64,000 bases of DNA from DAOTTX01 sp034437515 (GTDB lineage Bacteria > Chloroflexota > Anaerolineae > Aggregatilineales > Phototrophicaceae). Shown one piece after another: positions 35,461-44,055 of this stretch. Within the stretch, counting starts at the first letter, position 1; each line of letters begins with the position of its first letter. The stretch spans positions 38,651 to 102,650 of the forward strand of contig DAOTTX010000363.1 in the NCBI GenBank assembly GCA_034437515.1, given 5' to 3'. Position numbers and translations under genes: made by a program. Under the pieces are notes generated by a model. The model saw only the letters and a list, made by a program, of their open reading frames with translations, had not been told where the DNA came from and did not search any database.

Positions 35461-35700
35461 CGGCAGCAGATTGGGTGGGATTTCCCCGTTCCCCTGGTGA
35501 CCCTCAAGGTCAATTTGTCTGCATTATCTGAATACGGTCAGGCCGTAGCGATGCCATGCATGATAGAAAACGTTTAATCTCACTATGAAATCATTTTTAA
35601 CCCTAATTTGTACCTGGGACAACGCAAGTTTCAATCCGCGCAATCACGACGATAACTCAAGACTTAACACATTACGTAGATGTTAGCAATGGACTCTGCT

Positions 35701-35746
35701 ATGGTTATCCACGATGACCGCGATAACGCGACGGTCATCAAACCAT
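35701..35746. promoter_or_regulatory. Nested inverted repeat upstream of the iron-type binding-protein gene
   Basis: Outer arms ATGGTT and AACCAT enclose inner arms GATGACCG (35713-35720) and CGGTCATC (35732-35739), whose centre itself reads CGCGATAACGCG. It lies about 45 bases before the ATG at 35791. It could be an operator or a leader hairpin. I could not match it to a known Fur or DtxR consensus. Confidence 0.5.
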
Positions 35747-35790
35747 ATTTGTTTTGTGTTCAAACGAACGATTTCCAAGGAGACTTATGA

Positions 35791-36873
35791 ATGTCTAGAA
35801 TGCGTTTTGTTTCGATGTTACTTCTCATCGTCGGTGTGCTGTCTATCGGGCTGATGCCAGCGGCATCTCAGGATGAAGACGCCGGTGTGTTGAATATCTA
35901 TTCTTCGCGTCATTATGGCGACCTGGAAGCACCTTTCGCCACCTTTAGCGAGGAAACCGGCATTGATGTGCGTGTTTCCGCAGGCACACCTCGTGACCTG
36001 CTCAGCCGTTTGCGGGCAGATATTGACCGGGGTGACCGCAGTGTTGCGGATGTGTTCCTGGCAATCGACGCCGGTGTGCTTGACCTCGCTGCCGAAGAAG
36101 AACTATTGCAATCGGTTGAATCCGATGTGCTGACGAGTAACATCGCCGAAGGCTTCCGTGACCCGGATAACCACTGGTTCGGTCTGAGCATCCGCACCCG
36201 TACCCTGGTCTATAACCCGGAGAACGTCACCGAGGATGAACTCGCCGCGCTGGAAACCTACAGTGACCTCGCCGACCCGATGTGGGAAGGCCGCGTGTGT
36301 ATGCGCCCGGCAAGCCACATCTATACAGTGTCTCTGTTCAGCAGTTTGCTCTATCACCTCGATGAAGAAGAAGCGATCGAAGCCGCCGAAGGCATCGCGG
36401 AGAACGTCACTCGCTACATCAACAGCGATACGAGTCAGATCCGTGCGGTTGAGGCCGGCGAATGTGATGTGGCTTTCGTCAATCACTACTACATGGGACG
36501 GCTCGCCAATGGTGATGAGGCTGACCAGGAAGTGTTTGAAAATGTCGCGCTGAAGTGGATGAATCAGGACACGACGGGCGTCTTCTTCAACGTCAACGGT
36601 GCGGGTATCGTGCGCAACGCGGCGAATTACGATAACGCCTTGCTGTTCCTCGAATACATGTCCGAGCTTGAAAACCAGTGTGGCGGCGAGACTTGCTTCC
36701 CTGGCAGCAACTACGAATTCCCCACCAACCCGGAAGCCGAACCGGCGGAAGTCCTCCAGAGCTTTGGTGAGTTCACCTACGATCTGGAATATCCGCTGTG
36801 GGAATATGGTGTTTACCAGGAAGCCGCTGTCGAGATGCTCGAAGAAGCTGGCTTCGGTTTCACCGAGAACTAA
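35791..36873 (+). CDS. Ferric-iron-type ABC transporter binding protein (FbpA/FutA family)
   Basis: A 360-residue secreted binding protein. The signal peptide ends in A-A-S-Q-D without a lipobox Cys. The mature protein starts VLNIYSSRHYG; TLVYNPENV and FVNHYYMGRL follow. The Tyr pair in HYY is where this family binds Fe3+. A strong AAGGAG lies eight bases before the ATG. The permease gene follows after a gap with two stem-loops. No ATPase gene accompanies the pair. Iron is the expected substrate, but related proteins bind phosphonates, sulfate or thiamine. Confidence 0.88.
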   Translation: MSRMRFVSMLLLIVGVLSIGLMPAASQDEDAGVLNIYSSRHYGDLEAPFATFSEETGIDVRVSAGTPRDLLSRLRADIDRGDRSVADVFLAIDAGVLDLAAEEELLQSVESDVLTSNIAEGFRDPDNHWFGLSIRTRTLVYNPENVTEDELAALETYSDLADPMWEGRVCMRPASHIYTVSLFSSLLYHLDEEEAIEAAEGIAENVTRYINSDTSQIRAVEAGECDVAFVNHYYMGRLANGDEADQEVFENVALKWMNQDTTGVFFNVNGAGIVRNAANYDNALLFLEYMSELENQCGGETCFPGSNYEFPTNPEAEPAEVLQSFGEFTYDLEYPLWEYGVYQEAAVEMLEEAGFGFTEN

Positions 36874-36917
36874 GGGACAAATCAGTTAGACTTGTCCGAA
36901 TGTAGGGGCTACTGCCC

Positions 36918-36941
36918 AGGGCGACCGCGTTAGGTCGCCCT
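36918..36941. promoter_or_regulatory. Stem-loop between binding-protein and permease genes (iron-type operon)
   Basis: Arms AGGGCGACC and GGTCGCCCT with a GCGTTA loop, nine perfect pairs. A second, weaker stem (GGACAA/TTGTCC) lies just upstream at 36875-36897. There is no T run after the strong stem, so partial termination or transcript protection is more likely than full termination. Confidence 0.65.
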
Positions 36942-37068
36942 ATGAATTGTGAACGTTCTGTTTGTATTTTACCCATAACCGACGAACGGTCATCGACCCA
37001 GCCGAGGGGGTTGCCCTCTCGGTTCGGTCTTACTCTGAAAACGCTATCCGAATCTAACAAAGGTCACT

Positions 37069-38787
37069 ATGCAAGCAGACGCCGGACTCAAATCTTTCGT
37101 ACAGCAATCTCAGCAGACAGCCCGCCGCCAACTTTCATTTTCTGGCTGGTCGGGTTGGATCGTCTCACTCTTGCTGACTCTCGCTGTATTGACCCCGATT
37201 GGAACGTTGTTAGTCGGGGTACTCTCACCAGATTTCGACCTCTGGCAGCGCCTGTGGCGAAACCTGTTACCCGAAGTACTGTGGAACACAGTGCGGTTGA
37301 TGCTCGGCGTTGGGGTTGGGACGTTTATCATCGGTACGTTTTTCGCCTGGCTCGTCAGCACCTATAGCTTCCCCGGCAGACGTTGGTTTGAGCATCTGCT
37401 TTTGCTGCCGTTGGCGATCCCCGGCTTCATCATGGGCTTCGTCTACGTCACACTGTTTGAGTACGCCGGGCCGGTACAATCCGCGTTGCGGAACTGGTTT
37501 GACTGGTCTCGTGGCGATTACTGGTTCCCGAACATCGCCTCACCCGCCGGGTTAATCATTGTGTTGACGTTGGTGCTATATCCTTATGTTTACATCCTGG
37601 CACGGGCGGCCTTCCGTGAGCAGGCCAGCAGCACACTCGAAGCAGCTCAGGTGATGGGGTTGGGTCGTTGGCGAAGTTTTCTGCGCGTGTCGTTACCGAT
37701 GGCGAGGCCGCATATCGCAGCAGGCGTGCTGCTGGCCGTGATGGAAGCGATGACTGATTATGGTACGGTGAGCTACTTCAGCTATCCTACACTCAGCGAG
37801 CGTATCGTCGTCCTGTGGAGCACGTCATTTGACATCAGCGCCGCGACACAACTCGCCGCGCTGATGGTCGTGATTGCCGCGATATTACTCGTCATCGAAC
37901 GTCGTATGCGCGGGCAGGCGCGTTATTATCAGCAAGGCGGGTACGACCGTCACCTCGCCAAACAACCGCTGTATGGCTGGCGTGCGTGGCTGGCAGCCGG
38001 GGCTTGTGGCAGTTTGCTGGGGATCGCCTTCTTACTTCCTATCGGTCAGTTGTCGATGTGGGCAATCAACGAAATCCAGAACCCGACGGTGAATCTGCTC
38101 ACCGAGTCCCTGCTGGGTTACGCCCGTAATTCCTTCATGCTCTCGATCATCTCCGCCGTGATCGTCATGCTTTTTGCACTTCTGATCGCCTATACGACGC
38201 GGTCAAGCAGTGTGAACACACGCCAGCAATCACGCTTCCTCGCCCGGTTGACGACAATCGGCTATGCGATGCCGGGTGCGGTCATCGGTGCGGGTGTGTT
38301 GGTCGTGGTTAATCCGATAGACGGTGCGGTTACCGACTTTGCAGCGGAATATCTGGGCTGGGTGCGACCGGGATATTTGCTCACGGGCACGGTCATGGCC
38401 TTGTGTTACGCTTACGTGGTGCGTTTTATGTCGGTAGGTTTCAACAGCGTCGAAGCCAGTGTTGAGAAGATCAAGCCGAATATGGAAGGTGCAGCGCGGA
38501 CGATGGGGGCGGGTAGCTGGCACATCTTGCGTCGCGTTCACTTCCCGCTGGTGCGTATGGGGATGCTTGCCGGTGCGATTCTGGTCTTTGTGGACGTAAT
38601 GAAAGAACTCCCGATGACACTGCTGCTGCGCCCGTTCGGGATGGACACACTCGCGCTGCGAACATACTTCCTCAGTGTGGAAGGCTGGCACGAATCAGCC
38701 GCGATACCGGCGTTGCTGATCGTGTTGGTCGGCTTGATCCCGGTATTCTTGCTGATCCGCGTGGGGAAACGCAGTAAACCAGCCTGA
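37069..38787 (+). CDS. Ferric-iron-type ABC permease, fused double unit (FbpB family)
   Basis: A 572-residue permease with about 12 predicted spans made of two binding-protein-dependent permease halves, as in FbpB/SfuB. The EAA loops read EAAQVMGLGRWRSFLRVSLP in the first half and EGAARTMGAGSWHILRRVHFP in the second. DYGTVSYFSYPTLSERI is typical of the first half. It pairs with the binding protein encoded upstream. No ATPase gene is found next to it; the following gene is convergent. Confidence 0.92.
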   Translation: MQADAGLKSFVQQSQQTARRQLSFSGWSGWIVSLLLTLAVLTPIGTLLVGVLSPDFDLWQRLWRNLLPEVLWNTVRLMLGVGVGTFIIGTFFAWLVSTYSFPGRRWFEHLLLLPLAIPGFIMGFVYVTLFEYAGPVQSALRNWFDWSRGDYWFPNIASPAGLIIVLTLVLYPYVYILARAAFREQASSTLEAAQVMGLGRWRSFLRVSLPMARPHIAAGVLLAVMEAMTDYGTVSYFSYPTLSERIVVLWSTSFDISAATQLAALMVVIAAILLVIERRMRGQARYYQQGGYDRHLAKQPLYGWRAWLAAGACGSLLGIAFLLPIGQLSMWAINEIQNPTVNLLTESLLGYARNSFMLSIISAVIVMLFALLIAYTTRSSSVNTRQQSRFLARLTTIGYAMPGAVIGAGVLVVVNPIDGAVTDFAAEYLGWVRPGYLLTGTVMALCYAYVVRFMSVGFNSVEASVEKIKPNMEGAARTMGAGSWHILRRVHFPLVRMGMLAGAILVFVDVMKELPMTLLLRPFGMDTLALRTYFLSVEGWHESAAIPALLIVLVGLIPVFLLIRVGKRSKPA

Positions 38788-38810
38788 CCGGTGTTGATGT
38801 TACAGGTCAG
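38784..38810. terminator. Possible bidirectional terminator
   Basis: Arms CTGACC and GGTCAG around a 15-base loop, followed by CCGGTTGTTT on the plus strand. It lies between convergent genes. The stem is short and the T run weak. Confidence 0.35.
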
Positions 38811-38829
38811 ACCGGTTGTTTACACAGGT

Positions 38830-39270
38830 TTAGAGCACGGCAAGTGCGTCCAGATCCATCAGCATGAAAGCGGTGAGCAACCCCAGGGCGACCATCGCCA
38901 CAAAGAAATATGCCCAGCGATGCGCGTAACGCACGCGCCAGAAGCGCCGCAGGCTAAACACGATGGAGACCATCGCCAGCACATTGATGACCAATAAAAT
39001 CGGTATAGCGACATCAGCAGCAACACCGATGATGGGTAGGATAAAGGGTAAGACGGCGTATTGTAAAACACAGCGAATGCCGGAAAACATCAGCGATAGA
39101 CCGAGCGCGTTTTCACCAGCGCGTTCTTGTTCGGTCGGTGGTGTAACCGTCTCAGGATCGATGAATAGAATACGTTCCATCATGCGATCAAACCTCGGTA
39201 GTACAGATTGCATTTTTGCCCTTTCCAACAAATTCCTATACCGTGTGGAATTATTACTATAAGTCGACAT
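38830..39270 (-). CDS. Small membrane protein of unknown function
   Basis: A 146-residue protein not assigned to a family. A hydrophilic N-terminal third (residues 1-50, with FDRMMERILFIDPETV) is followed by three hydrophobic spans at about 55-80, 85-105 and 118-140. It stands alone between two transport operons. The ATG at 39270 lacks a clear ribosome-binding site; a start at the internal Met near residue 20 is possible. Confidence 0.65.
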   Translation of the reverse strand: MSTYSNNSTRYRNLLERAKMQSVLPRFDRMMERILFIDPETVTPPTEQERAGENALGLSLMFSGIRCVLQYAVLPFILPIIGVAADVAIPILLVINVLAMVSIVFSLRRFWRVRYAHRWAYFFVAMVALGLLTAFMLMDLDALAVL

Positions 39271-39653
39271 ACACTTATTTTACCGGAGATTTGCCCAAAG
39301 TCCCTAGACTCATCTATGTGTGAGTGCCTCTCAGATTTTGACACCTGACGCATTGCCAAATCTTCAACGCTTACTCTATGTTCAAAACATCTAGCTATGA
39401 CCCACCGACCGTAATTGCTCACCTCGTCGCAAATCGTACACAGGCCGCCGAGAACGATATTCTTATAACCTTCGGGTTCTGCATGGATGCGCTTCTGCGC
39501 GTTTGTTAACAGTGGTCGAGTATTTTCAACGATTCTGGACGATGAAAGACGATGAAATAACTTAAGGATTGGTTGCCGAGGTCTATTTGCGCAGTTCCAA
39601 TTGCATAGGATGTGACGGATCGAGACATCACAAACCGATCCGCCCGCACCCGT
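39271..39653. other. Gap with an unexplained open frame
   Basis: On the minus strand the frame of the sugar-ABC ATPase stays open after its TGA for about 158 codons (to 39180). It contains a protein-like part, KNIVLGGLCTICDEV, with a C-x2-C pair. There is no ATG or ribosome-binding site, so I do not call it a gene. Confidence 0.3.
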
Positions 39654-40409
39654 TCAGGCGATTTCTTCAATACCGGTGATAATCCGTTCGACTTCCTCGA
39701 CGGATGTCTCTTTAGGATTGATGTCATCAGCGACTTTTTCCCCACGCCGTAGCACGACGATTCGATCCACCACTTGAAACACATGATGGATGTTATGCGC
39801 GATCAACACGCAGGAATGGCCTGATTCCCGTGCGTTTTGCACAAAACGGAGCACGCCGCGTGTCTCTTCGACGCCGAGGTTGTTGGTCGGCTCATCGAGG
39901 ATAATCAGGTCGCTGTCAAAATGGATGGCTCGTGCGATGGCTACCGCCTGACGCTCCCCGCCGGAAAGCGCACTGATCGGTGTGGTCGGTGGGATGTTCT
40001 TGGAGATCCCAACCTCTTTCAACAGACGACCGGCGGCTTCGTTCATCTTGTCCTGATCCATCCAATTGAAGAAACTCGGCCCCTTGGTGGGTTCGCGCCC
40101 TAAGAATAGGTTCCGTGCGATGGAAAGCTGCGTCACCAATGCGGAGTCCTGATAAATCGTCTCGATGCCGAGTTTGATAGCATCATTGGTGTTGTTTAGC
40201 CGGACTTTCTGGCCTTTGAAGTAGATTTCACCACGATCTGGTCGCTGCGCCCCGGAGAGAATTTTAATCAGCGTAGATTTCCCTGCGCCGTTATCCCCCA
40301 GTAAGCCGACGATTTCATTCTCTCGAACGTTGAAGTTGATGTCGCTTAATGCCTCCACCCGTCCAAAAGACTTTTTGATGTTCTTCATCTGGACAATATC
40401 GTTAGACAT
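39654..40409 (-). CDS. Sugar ABC transporter ATPase, single-domain (FrcA type)
   Basis: A 251-residue ATP-binding subunit with one cassette, unlike the double cassette of RbsA. It has LLGDNGAGKSTLIKIL (Walker A), the Q-loop IETIYQDSALV, the signature ISALSGGERQAVAIARA, Walker B DLIILDEPTNNLGV and the switch His in AHNIHHV. It powers the permease encoded six bases upstream. Third and last gene of the operon binding protein - permease - ATPase. Confidence 0.93.
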   Translation of the reverse strand: MSNDIVQMKNIKKSFGRVEALSDINFNVRENEIVGLLGDNGAGKSTLIKILSGAQRPDRGEIYFKGQKVRLNNTNDAIKLGIETIYQDSALVTQLSIARNLFLGREPTKGPSFFNWMDQDKMNEAAGRLLKEVGISKNIPPTTPISALSGGERQAVAIARAIHFDSDLIILDEPTNNLGVEETRGVLRFVQNARESGHSCVLIAHNIHHVFQVVDRIVVLRRGEKVADDINPKETSVEEVERIITGIEEIA

Positions 40410-40414
40410 AAGAT

Positions 40415-41452
40415 TTACTCCCTTGCCCCATGCCGACGTTCAAGCGCGGAGTGCAACGCCATCATTGCCAGGATGATCCCGCCGATAAAGATGTTGTACG
40501 CCAACCCCGGCACACCGATCATCACCGTACCGTTACGCATAATACGGAGGATGAACACACCGAGGACGGTTCCGATGATCGTACCGCGCCCACCATTGAG
40601 CGCCGTCCCACCGATGACGACCATAGCGATAACTTCCAGCTCATAGCCGGTGCCACTGTTGGGACTCATACTCGATACTCGGATCGAACTGATAATGCCA
40701 GCAAAAGCGGACATCATCGCCGTGATGACGAAAAGCAACACTTTAGTACTTGTGACCCTTACACCACGCGCTCGTGCTGCTTGCGGGTTGCCGCCTGCGG
40801 CCTGCACCCAGTTGCCGATGCGTGATTGTGTCAACAAAAATCCGAGTAGCACGGCAAACAGGGCGAACCAGATTAGTGAGGCGTAGATGCGGACATCACC
40901 GACGTAAAACGTCCCGGCGAGCAGTTCCGTGAGCGTGTTCTCTGCCCGGTAGAGATTGTGCGAAAACAGGCTGTCGATATAGAACGCTGCGCCGCGTGCG
41001 ACCATCATCATCCCCAGCGTGACCAGAAAGGAGGGCACACCTAACAGGGTAACGAACAATCCGTTGACCAAACCGATGATGAGCGAAATAAACATCGCCA
41101 CCAAGAATGCGACTTCGAATGATGCACCTTCCTTGAATAAGGTCCATAAGATCACCTGCGAAACACCGAACACCGCCCCGACCGATAAATCGAATTCACC
41201 GGAGGTAATGAGTACGGTCATCGCCAGCGCGATCATCCCCATTTCTGGCGTAAATGTGAGCAGGTTACTGATGTTGCCTGTCGAGACAAAGGTATCGGTA
41301 CGCAGGCTGAAAAATAAAACCAACACAGATAATAGAATCAAGGGGCCGAATTCTGGTCGCGCGAAGAAGTTACGCAAGAACCCCTGATTTTGTGAGGCGG
41401 GTGGTTCTGTCGTTGCAGCGGGGACATTTTGTCGAATTGGCGCTGTACTCAT
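40415..41452 (-). CDS. Sugar ABC transporter permease (RbsC/FrcC family)
   Basis: A 345-residue permease with eight to ten spans and a cytoplasmic N-terminus of about 30 residues. Family segments include ITSGEFDLSVGAVFG, LFVTLLGVPSFLVTLGMM and the coupling region VIGGTALNGGRGTIIGTVLGVF. It takes up a monosaccharide such as ribose, xylose or fructose; the exact sugar is not readable. A strong stem-loop separates it from the upstream binding-protein gene. Confidence 0.93.
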   Translation of the reverse strand: MSTAPIRQNVPAATTEPPASQNQGFLRNFFARPEFGPLILLSVLVLFFSLRTDTFVSTGNISNLLTFTPEMGMIALAMTVLITSGEFDLSVGAVFGVSQVILWTLFKEGASFEVAFLVAMFISLIIGLVNGLFVTLLGVPSFLVTLGMMMVARGAAFYIDSLFSHNLYRAENTLTELLAGTFYVGDVRIYASLIWFALFAVLLGFLLTQSRIGNWVQAAGGNPQAARARGVRVTSTKVLLFVITAMMSAFAGIISSIRVSSMSPNSGTGYELEVIAMVVIGGTALNGGRGTIIGTVLGVFILRIMRNGTVMIGVPGLAYNIFIGGIILAMMALHSALERRHGARE

Positions 41453-41489
41453 AAGTCTTTACCGTGATACTAAACGAAAGATGTATACA

Positions 41490-41517
41490 GGCACGCCCTG
41501 CGAGTGCAGGGCGTGCC
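41490..41517. promoter_or_regulatory. Strong stem-loop between sugar-binding-protein and permease genes
   Basis: Twelve perfect pairs: GGCACGCCCTGC and GCAGGGCGTGCC with a four-base loop. It is not followed by T residues in the direction of transcription. It probably protects the binding-protein transcript or reduces readthrough to the permease. Confidence 0.7.
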
Positions 41518-41550
41518 GAAAGATTGTTTTACCAAGTCGTATTGGTTGGC

Positions 41551-42498
41551 TTATTCACCAGACATGATGTCCAGATAGTTCTGTGCGGCGTCCGCTTCGT
41601 AGAGTGTGCCGACGAGCACATCGAAGCCCGGCGGGATGCCAGCAGCAGCCATCGAGGCCATTGAGAGGCCAATGTAGCTGGTGGCTTGCGGATCCTGCCA
41701 CATCGCTGCCAGCACGTAGCCATCGAGGACGGCCTGCGCGGTCTGAACGGAGTTCCCCCAGCCAACGACCGGGATGTCGCCAGGAGCCACACCGACCTGG
41801 TCGAACACACGCGCCACACTACCGGTCACCAGGTCACCGAGGCCGATGATCGCGTCGATGTCACTCTGATTTGCCAGCAGATAATCCGACATACGAGTGA
41901 TGATCTCTGCTTGATCGAGCGTGGCTTCGGTTACTTCGTATTCGATGCCAAGTGGATCAAATACGCTGGAGATGCCTTCGGTTTCCAGCACCTGGTAAGT
42001 CGCACCGGGTACTTCAACCGGCATCCACACAAAGTCACCTTCTTCTACGTATCCGTTATCGACGAGATACTGCGCCCAACGACGACCAACTTCGACGTTA
42101 TCACCACCGACGTAAGCATCGCGTCCGCTGTCTACGTCTTCGGTGTTGATGATAATCACCGGAATGCCTTCAGCCTGGGCTTCGGCGATGACGCCATTCA
42201 AGCTACCGGGGTCCGGTGTGCTGGTCACGATGCCGGTCGCGCCTTCTGCAATCGCTGAACGGAATGCTTCCTGATGGGAGGGTACATCGCCGCTATGGAA
42301 GGAAGTACGAACTTCGTTGCCGGTCTCGGCTTCCCACTGTTCAGCACCATCAAGGAAGAAAAGCCAAACCGGGTCTGCCGGGTCACCGTGTGAAATCCAG
42401 AAGTAAACATCGTCTTCGTCCTGCGCCATGTTTGTGAATGGGGTCACCGTGAAAAGCATGATTAAGACGGCGAGGAGCATAAAAAGTCTTTTATTCAT
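41551..42498 (-). CDS. Sugar ABC transporter periplasmic-binding-type protein (family 4)
   Basis: A 315-residue Peripla_BP_4 protein. The signal peptide MNKRLFMLLAVLIMLFTVTP ends before A-Q-D and lacks a lipobox Cys. The mature part has YFWISHGDPADPVWLFFLDG, GATGIVTSTPD, GIPVIIINTED and VVGWGNSVQTAQAV, all typical of pentose/hexose binders. The ATG at 42498 starts the signal peptide; a longer in-frame start would add a polar tail. A strong promoter lies 130 bases upstream. The divergent aldose-epimerase-like gene supports a sugar substrate. Confidence 0.92.
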   Translation of the reverse strand: MNKRLFMLLAVLIMLFTVTPFTNMAQDEDDVYFWISHGDPADPVWLFFLDGAEQWEAETGNEVRTSFHSGDVPSHQEAFRSAIAEGATGIVTSTPDPGSLNGVIAEAQAEGIPVIIINTEDVDSGRDAYVGGDNVEVGRRWAQYLVDNGYVEEGDFVWMPVEVPGATYQVLETEGISSVFDPLGIEYEVTEATLDQAEIITRMSDYLLANQSDIDAIIGLGDLVTGSVARVFDQVGVAPGDIPVVGWGNSVQTAQAVLDGYVLAAMWQDPQATSYIGLSMASMAAAGIPPGFDVLVGTLYEADAAQNYLDIMSGE

Positions 42499-42624
42499 TT
42501 TGTATCCTATTCTGATTTTGTGAATAAATTTTCGCTTGCTGATTTTGTTTTGTGAAGTTGGTTCTCTCCTTTTTGCTAAGTGTGTGATGAAAACGATCAA
42601 AATATTGAATATTTTCTATATTAG

Positions 42625-42653
42625 ATTATATCGTGTGATGATTCATTCGTCAA
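42625..42653 (-). promoter_or_regulatory. Strong sigma-70-like promoter of the sugar ABC operon
   Basis: Reading leftward, TTGACG, a 17-base spacer and a perfect TATAAT. Transcription should start near 42618, leaving an AT-rich leader of about 120 bases. Confidence 0.75.
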
Positions 42654-42846
42654 TAAATCGGCCTAAGTAACAGGTAATATCTTTAGATATAACTTGCAAA
42701 ATCGCATTCTTACGTCCCCTACCTACCCCTTTGATACGAGAGATAGCGTTGGTAGACAGAACCAGAAATTTGTCAGTCGAACAGTGTTGCGTTAACCTGT
42801 ACGGAAATCACATGATGTAAACGATAGGTTATCGACTTTGTCTGAG

Positions 42847-43920
42847 ATGACGAGAACACAGATGCTCGAAGCAGATTCCAAGCTATACAATGCGGATACA
42901 CGTCAGCTTGTTCATGCCCGACAGACACAGTTCCCCGACGGGCAACGGATCATCGACATCAGTAACGCAGCAGGGTTGAACTGTGCAATTTTGCCGGATC
43001 GAGGGCTTGACCTATGGACGGTAACATATCGAGGTATCCCGCTGACGTGGATCAGTCCGGGCGCACCTTGCCCGGCGGATTTTGGCCGTAACTGGTTGGA
43101 GCAGTTCAACGGTGGTGTGCTGGTCACCTGCGGTTTGACCCACGCCGGAAAATCGGAAACCGATCCGCAAACCGGACAAGAACGCGGCATACACGGTGAG
43201 TACAGCCGTTTACGCGCACGGGCGGTTAGTGTACGTCATCTGACCGAACCTTACGCGGTTGAGGTCAGCGGTACGGTCTGGGAAACGGCTTTATTCGGTG
43301 TGCATCTCGCGCTGCGCCGTACCTATCGCCTGCCGTTCGATGCCACGGTCATACAAATCACCGACACCGTCACCAACCATAGTGACGTGCCTGCACCGCT
43401 GATGTTGGTGTATCACCTTAACTTCGGTTTTCCGTTGATCCGTGAGGGAACGGAAATGCTCACTGCAAGTCAGGTTCATCCCCGCGATGAAGCCGCCCGT
43501 AGTAATTATGATCGTTGGTCTATTTATGATGCACCTGTACCGAATTACGCCGAGCAGGTATTTTTTCATCGCCCGGTCGTGACAGATCACGCGGCGGCAG
43601 GGTTGGTTAATGAGGATTTTGGTGTTGCTATCCGGTGGGATGCCTCGACGTTACCCTATCTCACACAATGGAAGAACACGCGGCAAACCCATTATGTATG
43701 CGGCATCGAACCGGGAACGGCAATCCCCGAAGGACAAAATGCTGCACGCGCCGCAGATCGCCTGACCATGCTTGAGCCTGACGAAACACGGACGTTTGAC
43801 TTAGAAATCAGCGTACTACCGGATGAAGGCGCAATTACCAATTTCCGCGTCGAGGTTGACAAGCTACGCGCCGATGGTGCACCGGTCACCGGTTATTCAC
43901 TCGATGAGTTCGAGGTATAG
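42847..43920 (+). CDS. DUF4432 / aldose 1-epimerase-like protein
   Basis: A 357-residue protein of the galactose-mutarotase superfamily, DUF4432 branch. It has ILPDRGLDLWTVTYRGIPLTW, FNGGVLVTCGLTHAG, GIHGEYSRLRA and LVYHLNFGFPLI; the His residues after G-I and in YHLNFG are the probable catalytic pair. It interconverts sugar anomers in characterised relatives. It is transcribed divergently from the sugar importer, so it probably handles the imported sugar. I took the ATG at 42847; a TTG at 42838 in frame is possible. Confidence 0.83.
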   Translation: MTRTQMLEADSKLYNADTRQLVHARQTQFPDGQRIIDISNAAGLNCAILPDRGLDLWTVTYRGIPLTWISPGAPCPADFGRNWLEQFNGGVLVTCGLTHAGKSETDPQTGQERGIHGEYSRLRARAVSVRHLTEPYAVEVSGTVWETALFGVHLALRRTYRLPFDATVIQITDTVTNHSDVPAPLMLVYHLNFGFPLIREGTEMLTASQVHPRDEAARSNYDRWSIYDAPVPNYAEQVFFHRPVVTDHAAAGLVNEDFGVAIRWDASTLPYLTQWKNTRQTHYVCGIEPGTAIPEGQNAARAADRLTMLEPDETRTFDLEISVLPDEGAITNFRVEVDKLRADGAPVTGYSLDEFEV

Positions 43921-44038
43921 CCGATCTGTTGTTCGTGCCTGTTATCATGCTAACAGCGATTTGAGCTATGAAAGCGCAGAACGGGTGAGCCGTGTCGATG
44001 CACTGATCGCCGTTTTTATCTTGTCATGGCTGGCTTGC

Positions 44039-44055
44039 CGCCGGTCATACCGGCG
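44039..44055. terminator. Stem-loop at the end of the metal ABC operon
   Basis: Arms CGCCGGT and ACCGGCG with a CAT loop. The stop codon of the minus-strand permease lies within it. It may end transcription from either side; T runs are short. Confidence 0.4.

Noticed and set aside
41686..42258. A 190-codon open frame on the plus strand
   Set aside because: Antisense to the sugar-binding protein; composition is a mirror of the real gene.
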